This document shows positions 55,401 through 63,885 of a stretch of 64,000 nucleotides of DNA, one piece after another. This stretch comes from Saccharothrix longispora. GTDB lineage: Bacteria > Actinomycetota > Actinomycetes > Mycobacteriales > Pseudonocardiaceae. The number at the start of each line of letters is the position of its first letter. The first letter of the stretch is position 1. The position numbers were made by a program, and so were the translations under genes. The stretch covers positions 167,842 through 231,841 of the forward strand of contig NZ_NSDM01000014.1 in NCBI RefSeq assembly GCF_030852425.1. Direction: 5' to 3'. A model generated the notes under the pieces. It searched no databases. It worked only from the letters and a program-made list of their open reading frames with translations, and was not told the origin of the DNA.

Positions 55401-58400
55401 TCCGGGTCGTCCACGGCCACCACGCGACCGCGCTGGTCGTAGGTGTAGTGCCACTGGTTGCCGGCCGGGTCGGTGACCGTGGACAGCAGACCGGCGTGGT
55501 TGTAGGCGTAGCGCGTGCTGTCGTACGCGCTGCCCAGGCCGTCGGTGTACTGCCGCTTCTCCACTGTGCGGCCCTGGGCGTCGTTGACGACCGTGGTGGC
55601 CGTGCCGCCCTGTGGAGGGGTGGTGTGCACCCGGTCGCCGCCGTAGGACGTGGTGGTGCGCCACTGCTCGACACCGAAGCTCTTGAAGATGGTGGCCTTG
55701 GGGCGGCCCATCCCGTCGTACTCGGTGACCGTCTGGCCGGGCACGGTCCACTCCTGTGCGCCCGCCAGTTCGCCGCCTGCGGCGCTGTCGTTCCAGTACG
55801 TGCCGTTGACCAGGTGCGGCAGGCCGCGCGAGTCGTAGAAGGTGTCCGAGATCTGCCGGCCCCCGTCCGGTCCCGGCGCGGGGACCTGGGACTGGCGCTG
55901 CCGGAACAACCCGTCGTACAGGGTGTACCCGGCCAGGTAGGAACCGTTGTCCTGAAGCTGCTTGGACACCACCACGACGGCCTTGTCGGCGTTGTAGTGG
56001 TACTCGAACAGCGCGTCGGCCGGCGTCGAGGCCCTGTCGTGGCCCGGGAGCCAGGCGGCGACCAGGCGGCCCAGCGGGTCGTGGGACAGGTCGGCGCGCC
56101 TGTTGTTGGCGTCGACCGACGCGACGGACGTGCCCCAGGCGGGGTTCAGGTGCTCGGTGGACACGTGGCCGAGCGGGTTGGTGCTGGTGATCCGGGTGAG
56201 CGGACCGGTGGCCGGGGCGTAGGCGGTGGTGGTCTTCTCACCGCGCGAGTCGATGACCTCCAGCGGTCGGCCGTACGCGTCGTACGCGGCGGTGGACGCG
56301 GTCACCCAGCTCTGGCCGGACGCGTTCCACTCGTCCAGCACCTCGGCCTTGGTGATCAACCCCCGGGTCGGGGCCGCGCCGTGCGCCTGGCCGTCGTAGT
56401 ACGAGCGCGCGAGGGACTGGATCGTCGTGGCCGACGCCTCGACCGCGCACGTGCCGACCACGGTCTCCACCTGGGATGCCGTGCTCAGGATCCACGCGGT
56501 CTCGTTGCGCGCGTAGGTGGTGCGGGTGCACGACTCGTCGCCGGTCACGGCCAGGTCGCCGTGGTCCTCGACGCGGGTCACGGCGCCCTCGGCGTTGAAC
56601 TGCTTCTCGACCTTGGTGCGCCGCCACGTGCCGTCCTGCAGCAGCGTCCGGCCCCGCACGGCGGCGTCGGCGTTGACGAACGCCTTGTTGCCCAGGGAGT
56701 CCACCGCGGTCGGCGTCTCGGGCAGGTAGGGGTCGTTGACCGACGCCGACACCAGGATGCCGTTGTCGTACTGCCGCGTCTCGCGCAGGTATCCGCGCAG
56801 CCGGTCGCTGTCCCGGACGGGTTCGCCCTCGCTGGTGGTGATCCACGCCTCGCGGGTGCCGGACGGCAGCTTGTCGCCGTCCATGCCGCGCCCGTGGACG
56901 GTCTCCGTCACGGACTGGGGGCCGGCCTCCGCGTCGCCCTTCTTCACGCGCACGGTGCCGTAACCGCGCCACTGCGACCAGGTCCGGCGGGCCGGATCGG
57001 CGAAGTCGGCCTCGTCGAAGTGCCACGCCGGGTCGCCCACGTACTCGTAGGTCGTGGGGATGCGGGCGGACGCGCCGGTCACGTCGGTGTCGACCACCGT
57101 CGTCACGACGTACTTGTGGAACCACTCGAAGCGGGGCTCCAGGGCGCCTTCCGGCGACCACCAGGTCGGGAAGCACCTCAGCGTGTTCGACTCCGGGGTC
57201 GTCGGCATCCGGGTGCCGGGGAGGCAGTCGGCGTCGCTGTAGGAGATGCCGGTCTGGCCGCCCGCCTCGTTGGTGATCTTCGTCAGCCGGTGTCGGGTCA
57301 GCGGCCGGTAGTTGACGCTCGTGTCGACCCGGTTGGCCTTGGCCGTGTAGTCGAACGTGGTCGCGGGCAGCGAGACCGAGCCGCCGACGAGGCCGGTGTG
57401 GGTGATGGACCTGAGGTTCAGCGACGGCGCGAGGCCGTCACCGGTGGAGAGGAATTCGTAGGCGGGTGTCCACGAGTCGACCGCCTGGAACGACGACGTG
57501 CCGTTCGCGACGTGGGTCGTCACCCTGGTCAGCTTCTTGCGCGTGAAGTACGACGGTGTCAGCCGGTGCGTGCACTGCTCGCCCGCGGCGCAGATCTGGT
57601 CGAACGGCACGTCCGGCCAGGAGCCCGCCGTGGACGCGTTCAGTTGCGACGGGTCGCACGTCACCGCGCCACCGGGCACGCACCTCTCGGCGGTCTCGAA
57701 CACGACCTTCGCGCCGGGATGCGCGAACACCGCGTCCGACCGCAGGCCGTACTCGACCCGGTCCAGCCAGCCGCCGCGCACGTAGTCGGTGCCCTTGGCG
57801 GGGTCGGCGTTGCGGCCGTAGCGGTTGAACTCGCGGTTGTAGTAGTAGGTGATCACGTTGCCGCGCGTGTCCACCGAGTAGTCCAGCATCCACCGGTACG
57901 CCTGCCGGCACCACGACGCGTCGAAGGTGGCGGCGTTGCACGGTTCACCGGTGTTGTTGCCGAAGACCGGGACGGTCCACGCGGACTGGGTCTCCGGCTT
58001 GCCCGTCGCCCAGCCGGGGAGGCGGTTGAGGCCGAGGAAGTACTGGGTGCCGTCGGTCGTGGTGACCTTCCAGTGCTCACCGTCGTCGTCGCCGTTGACC
58101 GCGCCGGTGAGCCGCTCGACCCGCGCGCCGTCGTCGTTCTGCGCCCGGTAGGTGTCGGTGCCCGGGATGTTGACCAGTTTCCCGGAGACGCCGGCGAGGC
58201 TGATCGTGGCGTTGTCGGTGGCCCAGCACTGATCACCGGTCTTGGTCTGGCCGTTGTTCCCGCCCAGATCGAGGCCGCACGGCTTGTACTGGCGCTCGAT
58301 GAACCCGCCCGGTGAGACGTCCCAGCCGTCACCGGCCCAGGACGCCTGGTTGTTCGTCGCGGACGTGCGGCCGTCCAGGCTCTGCGCCGAGTACCCGAGC

Positions 58401-59263
58401 GTCACCGCGGGAGCGGCGCCGCCGATCGCCGGCGGCACCCGCATGGGGTAGCCGTAGCTGAAGTCGCCCGACGACCCGCCGGCGGACCAGGCCCCCGCCG
58501 GGGAGAGCGACGTCGCCGCGTACGAGCCCAGGTCGCTGCCGGTCGAGGCCGCGACGGCGAACACCGCGGGCTCGGCCGACCGCACGGTCGTCCTGCCGGA
58601 CAACACCCCGGCTCCGGGGTCGTTCCGAGCGTCCTGCACCGGGGTCGTCACCTGGCACTCGGGCCTTTCCGGCGTGCTCACCGCGCACGCGGGCAACGAC
58701 ACCAGCACCAGCCTCGACCCGGAATCGCCTGAGGAACCCAGCGCCCCGTAGTCGAAAGTCACCTCCAGCGGTTCGCCGTCGACGCCACCGGCGTCGGCGA
58801 GGCTGAACACCACCGCGCCGGGCGAGGTCTTCTCGTCGTGCACCTCCACCCGGACCTTGCCCGCACCCGACCGGCGCGCGGACGCCTTGTCGCCGGTTGT
58901 CCCGCCGACGGTGGCCCGGCCGACCGCGACCGGCGTACCGGTAGCGCGGATCGGCGTGCCGGCCGCGCGGGCCGCCGCCTGCGCCGCCGTGCCGCCCGTA
59001 CCCCCGAGGTCGACCTCGCTCCGCACGGCCGCCGGGCGGGCCGGCTCCCGCGGCGCGTCCACCACCGCGGGAGCCGGATCACCGGGCGGCTTGTCGATCG
59101 GCACGGGAGCGGTTGCCACGGACTGCTCCCGCTGCAACTCCCGCAGCTTCCACTCGGTCTGGTCGGGTGAAGCGGCGTACGCCTGCCCTGTCGACGCCGT
59201 CAACACCGCGACGATGCCGACCGCTACTGCTCTACGTGCCCATCTCCGCGCAGCGGATCCCAC
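52439..59263 (-). CDS. RHS repeat polymorphic toxin with Hint domain and C-terminal toxin tip
   Basis: A 2274-residue secreted toxin. GTG start with a signal (RRAVAVGIVAVLTASTGQAY). Residues about 200-700 have the SpvB/TcdB-like head (GYSAQSLDGRTSATNNQASW); about 1000-1800 carry dozens of YD repeats (YDxxGR...) that form a cocoon; the core ends ASGRFLSADPIIDN..QQLNAYAYANNSP near 1840. A helical pretoxin segment precedes the Hint domain (about 2007-2155: SCVRHSFVAGTLVLMADGAT to VHNC), which releases the 119-residue tip YIYRAVKEQELGQLLDARRF..KYFSATPEGAALYAR. The tip resembles ART-type toxins. Sits after the LamG gene (38 bases) and before the immunity candidate. Confidence 0.9.
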   Translation of the reverse strand: MGSAARRWARRAVAVGIVAVLTASTGQAYAASPDQTEWKLRELQREQSVATAPVPIDKPPGDPAPAVVDAPREPARPAAVRSEVDLGGTGGTAAQAAARAAGTPIRATGTPVAVGRATVGGTTGDKASARRSGAGKVRVEVHDEKTSPGAVVFSLADAGGVDGEPLEVTFDYGALGSSGDSGSRLVLVSLPACAVSTPERPECQVTTPVQDARNDPGAGVLSGRTTVRSAEPAVFAVAASTGSDLGSYAATSLSPAGAWSAGGSSGDFSYGYPMRVPPAIGGAAPAVTLGYSAQSLDGRTSATNNQASWAGDGWDVSPGGFIERQYKPCGLDLGGNNGQTKTGDQCWATDNATISLAGVSGKLVNIPGTDTYRAQNDDGARVERLTGAVNGDDDGEHWKVTTTDGTQYFLGLNRLPGWATGKPETQSAWTVPVFGNNTGEPCNAATFDASWCRQAYRWMLDYSVDTRGNVITYYYNREFNRYGRNADPAKGTDYVRGGWLDRVEYGLRSDAVFAHPGAKVVFETAERCVPGGAVTCDPSQLNASTAGSWPDVPFDQICAAGEQCTHRLTPSYFTRKKLTRVTTHVANGTSSFQAVDSWTPAYEFLSTGDGLAPSLNLRSITHTGLVGGSVSLPATTFDYTAKANRVDTSVNYRPLTRHRLTKITNEAGGQTGISYSDADCLPGTRMPTTPESNTLRCFPTWWSPEGALEPRFEWFHKYVVTTVVDTDVTGASARIPTTYEYVGDPAWHFDEADFADPARRTWSQWRGYGTVRVKKGDAEAGPQSVTETVHGRGMDGDKLPSGTREAWITTSEGEPVRDSDRLRGYLRETRQYDNGILVSASVNDPYLPETPTAVDSLGNKAFVNADAAVRGRTLLQDGTWRRTKVEKQFNAEGAVTRVEDHGDLAVTGDESCTRTTYARNETAWILSTASQVETVVGTCAVEASATTIQSLARSYYDGQAHGAAPTRGLITKAEVLDEWNASGQSWVTASTAAYDAYGRPLEVIDSRGEKTTTAYAPATGPLTRITSTNPLGHVSTEHLNPAWGTSVASVDANNRRADLSHDPLGRLVAAWLPGHDRASTPADALFEYHYNADKAVVVVSKQLQDNGSYLAGYTLYDGLFRQRQSQVPAPGPDGGRQISDTFYDSRGLPHLVNGTYWNDSAAGGELAGAQEWTVPGQTVTEYDGMGRPKATIFKSFGVEQWRTTTSYGGDRVHTTPPQGGTATTVVNDAQGRTVEKRQYTDGLGSAYDSTRYAYNHAGLLSTVTDPAGNQWHYTYDQRGRVVAVDDPDAGHSTTTYDAAGQVLTTTDARGRTTANSYDKLGRLVGRYQDSLSGTKLAEWEYDTVAGGNGLGMPRASRRFDGGHTYLRYVTGYDAAGRPTGEKIVIPSAKEGVLGTTYELKQTYTYTGKPDVTTYSTVNSAGRPIVSGESIGTKYNAFGQADKLIGQDVYVGATGYSSFGEVLRVLNGNADSGAEKNVAVTNTYEIGSRRLSSTVVERETTTDAELSDRAYSYDKAGNILQVADTPENRPADIRCFAYDHLRRMTDAWTPSTGDCAATKSTTTLGGPAPYWHSWTFDETGNRLTETQHATAGDTVRTTAYPAAGSPQPHAAQSVTTTGPNGTSLDTFAYDPTGRTTTRTIGGDEQKLEYDAEGRVSKITNPGGEESQYLYDADGNRLISREPSATTLYAFGQEIRLENGTNTPTWTRHYAHAGRVVAVRNSVTGLKWLAGDHQNTGQHAVTKNTMEAVERRQTPYGAARGPAPGSWPDRLGFVGGRDDESGLTQVGARLYDNASGRFLSADPIIDNNDPQQLNAYAYANNSPVTYSDPTGLIRDCGPDGVLCGGYREVVHGDKESWQREHDYYSQREQVVQQQNRAQSAAVTQAMAEQGISQEDYQRALADAHKTKWDVIKEVAWEVIKDVSGWNDIVDCFTKGDIWGCAGLVAGLVPWGKVGKIIEAGIGAVKAVNRLAGIVDKAKGVLRRVQAITEDAGRAVVAKFQKILSGGPASCVRHSFVAGTLVLMADGATTPISEVEIGDKVKATDPATGETTDREVVATIVHDDEDDMTRLTVASEDGSQGTVDATSWHPVWVDDEGRFVNIGDLKPGQRLKSADGTSAVVASVERYTHLEPVYDLTIDGVHTYYVVSAGVAFLVHNCGDGKLKKGEQYIYRAVKEQELGQLLDARRFQNAPGIESKYFSATPEGAALYARTAHANFPEEGPYTLVRGVIRTEHIPAESRIDHLADGGGGIDAFALWEDAMSTIGRVRIMPSMPVPR
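52801..53336 (-). repeat. Hint direct repeat, copy in the RHS gene
   Basis: The partner of the repeat at 51323-51857. Recombination between the two would join the RHS body to the spare toxin tip and delete the present tip plus its immunity gene (about 1.47 kb). Confidence 0.8.
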
Positions 59264-59301
59264 AAAAGCTCCCTCGGGCCACGATGATCAGCCGGATGTC
59301 G

Positions 59302-62300
59302 TCAGTGGTGCTGGGTGGAGAAGCGCAACTGCTCGATCTCGTTCTCAGTCAGCACGCCGGAGTGGACGCGGACGTCGTCGATGTCGCCCTTCCACACATC
59401 CGACCGTTGACCCGTCCAGATACCGCGGCCGACCCACAGCGGGCCCGAGGCGTGCCAGCCGTGCACACCCGCGCCATCGGGCGTGCCCATGAAGGAGCCC
59501 TGCTTCACGCCGTTGACGTACAGGCTCATCCGCCCCTGCGGCGCGTCGAACACACCCACCAGGTGGACCCACTGGTCGGGCCGCGCACCCTGGTCGGACA
59601 GGGCGTACCACCCGTTGCCGGCGGGACCCTTGCTCATCAAGAAGCCCCACTTGCCGGTCTCCGGGCGGTAGCCCAGCAGGAACGGCGAGTGCGTCGCGTC
59701 CCCGAAGCCCACCGCCGCGCGCGCCGCGGGGTCGAGGCCGCCGTGGCGCACCCACGCCGACACCGTGTAGGACCGGTCGGTGCGCAGGTTGGCCGGGCTG
59801 GGCGCGGCGACCTGGCCGGTCCACGAGGAGTCGAACTTCAGCCACTTGTCGGCGCCGCCGAGGATCTGGTTCGGGTCGTCGGGGTCGGCCGGTGTGCCCG
59901 ACCAGGCCACTCCGCCCGAGATCGCGGCAGGCTGCCCGGACACCTGCTCCAGGGTCGTGGTCCCGGTCTGCTCGTCCAGCGCGAACCGGGCGCGCATCAC
60001 GGCCGTGTTCGCCTGCTGCGCGGCTTCGTCGGCGGTCAGCGCGCGGTCCCACACCCTGAGGAGGTCGATCGAGCCCGGGAAGTGGTTGGAGTGCGCCCCT
60101 GCCGACTTGGCCCGGCCGACCGTGAGGCCACCGGCGGACGGCACGACCTGCGCGGTCGTGGAACCTTGGGGCTTGCCGTCGACGTAGAGCGCGAGCGTGC
60201 CGGTGTTGGGCTCGTAGGTGGTGGCGAGGTGCGTCCACACCCCCACCAGGGCCGGGTCGACCGAGGCGACGCGGGCGTAGGACGCGGGGGCGTCGGCGTC
60301 GGACCCGGGCGTGGCGACGACCCAGCGGTCGACGTCGGCGGCGTACTGCAGGTAGAAGGCGCTGGCCCGGTTGCCGTCCTGGCCGACCACGGTCAGGTGG
60401 CTGCCCTTGCGATCCATCTTCGCCCACACCGACACCGAGAACGCCTGTGAGGTGTTCAGCACCGCCGACGTCGACGCGGCGTGACCGGTGCCGTCGAGGA
60501 CGAGCGCCCGACCGTCGTAGCCGGGGCCGAACGACGCGCCGCCGGACAGGGTGAGGTCGTGGTTGCCGTCGCCCGCGTCCTCGGCCACCGTGCCGGACGG
60601 CTCGTCGAAGGCCCACGCCGACTTGTGGCCGGCGGGCTCGGCCGCCCGGAAGGTGTAGACCGCGTTGGTGCCGGCGCGGTTGCCCGCCCGGTCGTAGGCG
60701 GTTACGTAGAGGGTGTTGGTGCCCGTCTGGGTCGGTGTGATCGGCACGACCACCGTTCCGTCGGCGGAGGTGACCGGCACCCGGTGCTTCTCGGCCGTGT
60801 CGTTGTTGAGCGACCAGCCGTAGGCGACGACGTCCATCCGGCCGGCGGGACCGGTGTTGCCGTTGGGCGTGAACGTGAACTGGCCGGTGCGGCCGACGCT
60901 GCCGTTGACTCCGGTCGGCGGGTACTGGGCGGAGGTCACCGCGGGCGTGTTCGGCGCGGTACCGTCCACTTCGAACTCGCAGTTCGACGTCCAACTGCTG
61001 AGTTGGTAGTCGCCCGACCACAGGTGCCAGGTGTAGACGCCATCCCTGGTGATCCAGCCGTCGGGGACCCGCACCTCCGCGAAGTTCCCGGACCAGACGT
61101 CACCGATGTGGATGTCCTGCCCGTTCCACCAGTAGTTCTCCTGGGGACCTTCCATGACACGGAAACCCGCGTCCATCCGGCCGCCGTCGGGATCGGACAG
61201 CCTGGCGCGCAGCCGGGGTGTCCTCGTGCCGACCACCGCGCGGTCCGCACCCGCGCGACACGGCAGGGCGTTGGTCGGGTTGGGTCCCCAGCCCTCGACG
61301 CCCATGTCGGACGGCTGGTTCGGGTAGCTGTTGTAGCGGACCTCCAGATACGGGTTGAGGTCGAACCGCCGCCACGAGGTGTCGAGCTGGTCCTCGTGCT
61401 TGGCCTTGAGCACGAACGTCGTCCACCCCCAGTGGCCGGCCGCCGCGGACTGGACCGCGTTGGTGGCGTCGAACCCCGCGCCGCCGTCGGTGGGGCAGTG
61501 CGCCGCGTTGTTGCGGACGTTGCTCTCCGACTGGTACGCGCCCCAGGCAGGCTGGTTGTTCCACGTCGTGTTCGCGTCGATCCACCCGGCCAGCAACAGC
61601 TGCGTCGCCGACGGAGAACACGAGTAGGTGCTGGCCACTCTCGTGTGCAGGGTGGCGCCGTGGATGTGCTTGCCGGCGATCGGAGCGGTGTTCATCTGCA
61701 GGTACGAGCGGGAAACGCCGTTGAACGAGGCGCCCAGTGAGGAGGCGTTGAGGAACCCGGCCTTCAGATCACCCAGCTGACCGCCGGTGGCGTCGAAGTT
61801 CCTGGCGTTGGGCCATGGCTCCTGCACCACGGCGTGGTGCACCTTGCCGCAGTTCGTGCAGTAGTACTCCGGGTCCAGCACCACCGGGTAGGTCGTCGCC
61901 GGGTCGTCGAGGAACGCCCGATCCGGTGTGATCGCCACCGCCTCCGGCGTGATCTCGACACCCATGCTCGCCTGCCGGTCACCCGGCTCGGCCGCGTGCT
62001 CCTCCGTCGCGCCACCGGACGAATCCCACATCCGGGACGCGTCGCCCACGAACACCGGCTCACCGGCGCCGTTCCTGACGAGCAGATCGCCGTCCGGACG
62101 ACGACCGTCGTCCAACTGCACGTTCTCGGCGTGCGTGCGGAACGCGATCCGCTCCAGCGCCGGGTTGTCCGCCGCCACCGGCGTCTTCACCACCAGCAGC
62201 TCGCTGAACCCGCCGTGGTGCGCCTGCACCCGCAGATCCACTCCCGGCAGCACCTCGGCGTAGGTCAGCGTCGCACCGTCCACCACCGGCTCGGGCAGAT

Positions 62301-62766
62301 CGCTCCCCCACCCGAGCCCCACCTCGTGACCACCCTGCACGACCTTCGCCAACGGCTCGTCCGCCGAACCGGCTCCGCCTGCGGAGAACGACACCTCCAC
62401 CGTCGAGGCCTTCGGTCCGAACGTGCCGTCCGGCCTGCGCTCCAACGACAGGTCGACCGGCACCCACCCGTCCCCGCGCCGCACCCGCACCGGCTGCACG
62501 TGCTGCGTGAACGTCATCGACCCATCAGGGTTCGCCCGCACCTCGTCGGTCTCCGTGGTCGCGGACTCCACCACCACCGACTCACCGCTCTGCGCCGCAT
62601 AGCGAGCCGCAGTCACCTCGTCCGGGGCCGAATCCGGCACCACCGGCGATGCGGTCCGGGCCAGGACCGGAGACGGAACCACCACCACCCCGACGACCAG
62701 CGAGGCGACAAGCCCCAGAACGGAAGCGCGCAGGGTCGACCCCCGCGCGTGAACGCGCGCTCGCAT
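59302..62766 (-). CDS. Large secreted DNRLRE/LamG protein paired with the RHS toxin
   Basis: A 1154-residue exported protein. ATG 62766 follows GGAG; an in-frame TTG at 62820 adds 18 residues of poor quality. Signal RASVLGLVASLVVGVVVVP. Then a beta-rich N-terminal part, a DNRLRE-like domain (SFNGVSRSYLQMNTAPIAG; ATLHTRVASTYSC; TTWNNQPAW), an Ig-like part (DGTAPNTPAVTSAQYPPTG), and two LamG jellyroll domains (from about 770 and 960; LDGTGHAASTSAVLNTSQAF and VGVFDAPQGRMSLYVNGVK). LamG modules bind sugars or proteins, so it may display or deliver the RHS toxin. Same strand, 38 bases before the RHS gene. Confidence 0.85.
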   Translation of the reverse strand: MRARVHARGSTLRASVLGLVASLVVGVVVVPSPVLARTASPVVPDSAPDEVTAARYAAQSGESVVVESATTETDEVRANPDGSMTFTQHVQPVRVRRGDGWVPVDLSLERRPDGTFGPKASTVEVSFSAGGAGSADEPLAKVVQGGHEVGLGWGSDLPEPVVDGATLTYAEVLPGVDLRVQAHHGGFSELLVVKTPVAADNPALERIAFRTHAENVQLDDGRRPDGDLLVRNGAGEPVFVGDASRMWDSSGGATEEHAAEPGDRQASMGVEITPEAVAITPDRAFLDDPATTYPVVLDPEYYCTNCGKVHHAVVQEPWPNARNFDATGGQLGDLKAGFLNASSLGASFNGVSRSYLQMNTAPIAGKHIHGATLHTRVASTYSCSPSATQLLLAGWIDANTTWNNQPAWGAYQSESNVRNNAAHCPTDGGAGFDATNAVQSAAAGHWGWTTFVLKAKHEDQLDTSWRRFDLNPYLEVRYNSYPNQPSDMGVEGWGPNPTNALPCRAGADRAVVGTRTPRLRARLSDPDGGRMDAGFRVMEGPQENYWWNGQDIHIGDVWSGNFAEVRVPDGWITRDGVYTWHLWSGDYQLSSWTSNCEFEVDGTAPNTPAVTSAQYPPTGVNGSVGRTGQFTFTPNGNTGPAGRMDVVAYGWSLNNDTAEKHRVPVTSADGTVVVPITPTQTGTNTLYVTAYDRAGNRAGTNAVYTFRAAEPAGHKSAWAFDEPSGTVAEDAGDGNHDLTLSGGASFGPGYDGRALVLDGTGHAASTSAVLNTSQAFSVSVWAKMDRKGSHLTVVGQDGNRASAFYLQYAADVDRWVVATPGSDADAPASYARVASVDPALVGVWTHLATTYEPNTGTLALYVDGKPQGSTTAQVVPSAGGLTVGRAKSAGAHSNHFPGSIDLLRVWDRALTADEAAQQANTAVMRARFALDEQTGTTTLEQVSGQPAAISGGVAWSGTPADPDDPNQILGGADKWLKFDSSWTGQVAAPSPANLRTDRSYTVSAWVRHGGLDPAARAAVGFGDATHSPFLLGYRPETGKWGFLMSKGPAGNGWYALSDQGARPDQWVHLVGVFDAPQGRMSLYVNGVKQGSFMGTPDGAGVHGWHASGPLWVGRGIWTGQRSDVWKGDIDDVRVHSGVLTENEIEQLRFSTQHH

Positions 62767-62933
62767 GAACTCCAAGCCCCCCGTACCGCGCCCACCGCGC
62801 GGCGTTGTACCAACCCTCAAACCTGAGGAGGAATCATGACCGGTCGTCCACCCTCGACACAGCGTCCGAACGGGTCAAACCACGTGGAATGACGTTGTGA
62901 CCAGCCTCACCGCGGTAAGTGGCTGTCTCCGAG

Positions 62934-63038
62934 CTACCTGGGTTGGTTGAGTCGACGGCTGGTGATGCGGATCGCTGGACCAACGGGCCATGGCCTCGTG
63001 CTGGTGGCGGAGCCGTTCGTAGTCGCGGACTGGCGTGC
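62934..63038 (+). mobile_element. IS630 left-end remnant
   Basis: GCTACCTGGGTTGGTTGAG onward matches the left end and 3' codons of the IS630 at 20.3 kb, including GAGCCGTTCGTAGTCGCGGA. About 100 bases remain. Confidence 0.65.
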
Positions 63039-63142
63039 CGGTGTCGATCCGGACGCATCTTCCGCCCCGCGGTGCAGACGAATGACAGGCAGTCCTCGGG
63101 CGGAGGGCACAGAAGGTGCGGCAACCCCCTCACCTATCGACC

Positions 63143-63626
63143 TGCGAGGTACCAGAACTCTGCACCGGACGCCGAGCTGCGGCGATCCTGCCCTTGGACT
63201 TCCAGAGCATGATCATGAGGTATAGCCTTGCGACTGCTCTACCTGATCTTCGTTCAACTCGACGGTTGGCTGGTGCTCCTCAGCCGGTCCTCCGCGGCCA
63301 AGGACGTCGAACTGCCGGCGCTACGACACGAGCTCACCGTGCTGCGCCGGACCACTCCCCGCCATGGTTGGAGTGGTCCGATCGCACAGTCTCACCACGT
63401 TGACACGGCGCCTGCCACGACTGCTGCGCGAGAACCGATTGATGACAAGGGGCACCGTCCCGCGCCGGCACCGACGCCTGGTCGCGAAGAAGTGGACTAC
63501 CCGAACCGGACCGGGCGACCGCCGGTCGACGATGCTGTCGTGGCGCCGATCGAGCGCATGGCCCAGGAGAACGTCAACTGGGACTACCGCAGAATCCAGG
63601 GCGAACTGCTCAAGCCCGGCCACCAG
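63143..63626 (+). mobile_element. IS-A copy 6, 5' part only
   Basis: Left repeat TGCGAGGTACCAGAA at 63143. The transposase reads RLLYLIFVQLDGWLVLLSRS, then has a shifted middle, resumes with [14 protein letters not shown] and [12 protein letters not shown], and stops at 63626, where it is joined to an unrelated GH15 fragment. Confidence 0.7.
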
Positions 63627-63860
63627 GCCGAGCGCCGCGCCCAGGCGGGCTCGTACTGGTCGGACTGGCCGGCCACGCTCAAGGTGCCCGCCGTCGAACC
63701 GGACCTCGTCGTGCGCTCCGCCCTGCCCCTCAAGGGCCTCGTGCACCACGACACCGGCGCGATCATGGCCGCCGCGACCACCTCCCTCCCGGAGGAGCTG
63801 GGCGACATCCGCAACTGGCACCACCTGCACTACTGGCTGCGCCACACCACGTCAGGACTC
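63627..63860 (+). pseudogene. Glycoside hydrolase family 15 (trehalase/glucoamylase) fragment
   Basis: YWSDWPATLKVPAVEPDLVV, then VRSALPLKGLVHHDTGAIM and AAATTSLPEELGDIRNW match the N-terminal linker and active-site approach of GH15 enzymes (usually followed by DYRYCWLRDA; here HHLHYWLRHT, with key residues changed). It is in frame with the IS-A piece, has no start and ends soon, so it is a chimeric remnant. Confidence 0.65.
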
Positions 63861-63885
63861 CTCGACCTCCTTCAGGGAGCCTTTT

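Noticed and set aside
54647..58315. A 1222-codon open frame on the plus strand opposite the RHS gene
   Set aside because: High-GC shadow: it lies antisense to clear YD repeats, is made of Val/Gly/Arg/Asp runs, and has no domain pattern.
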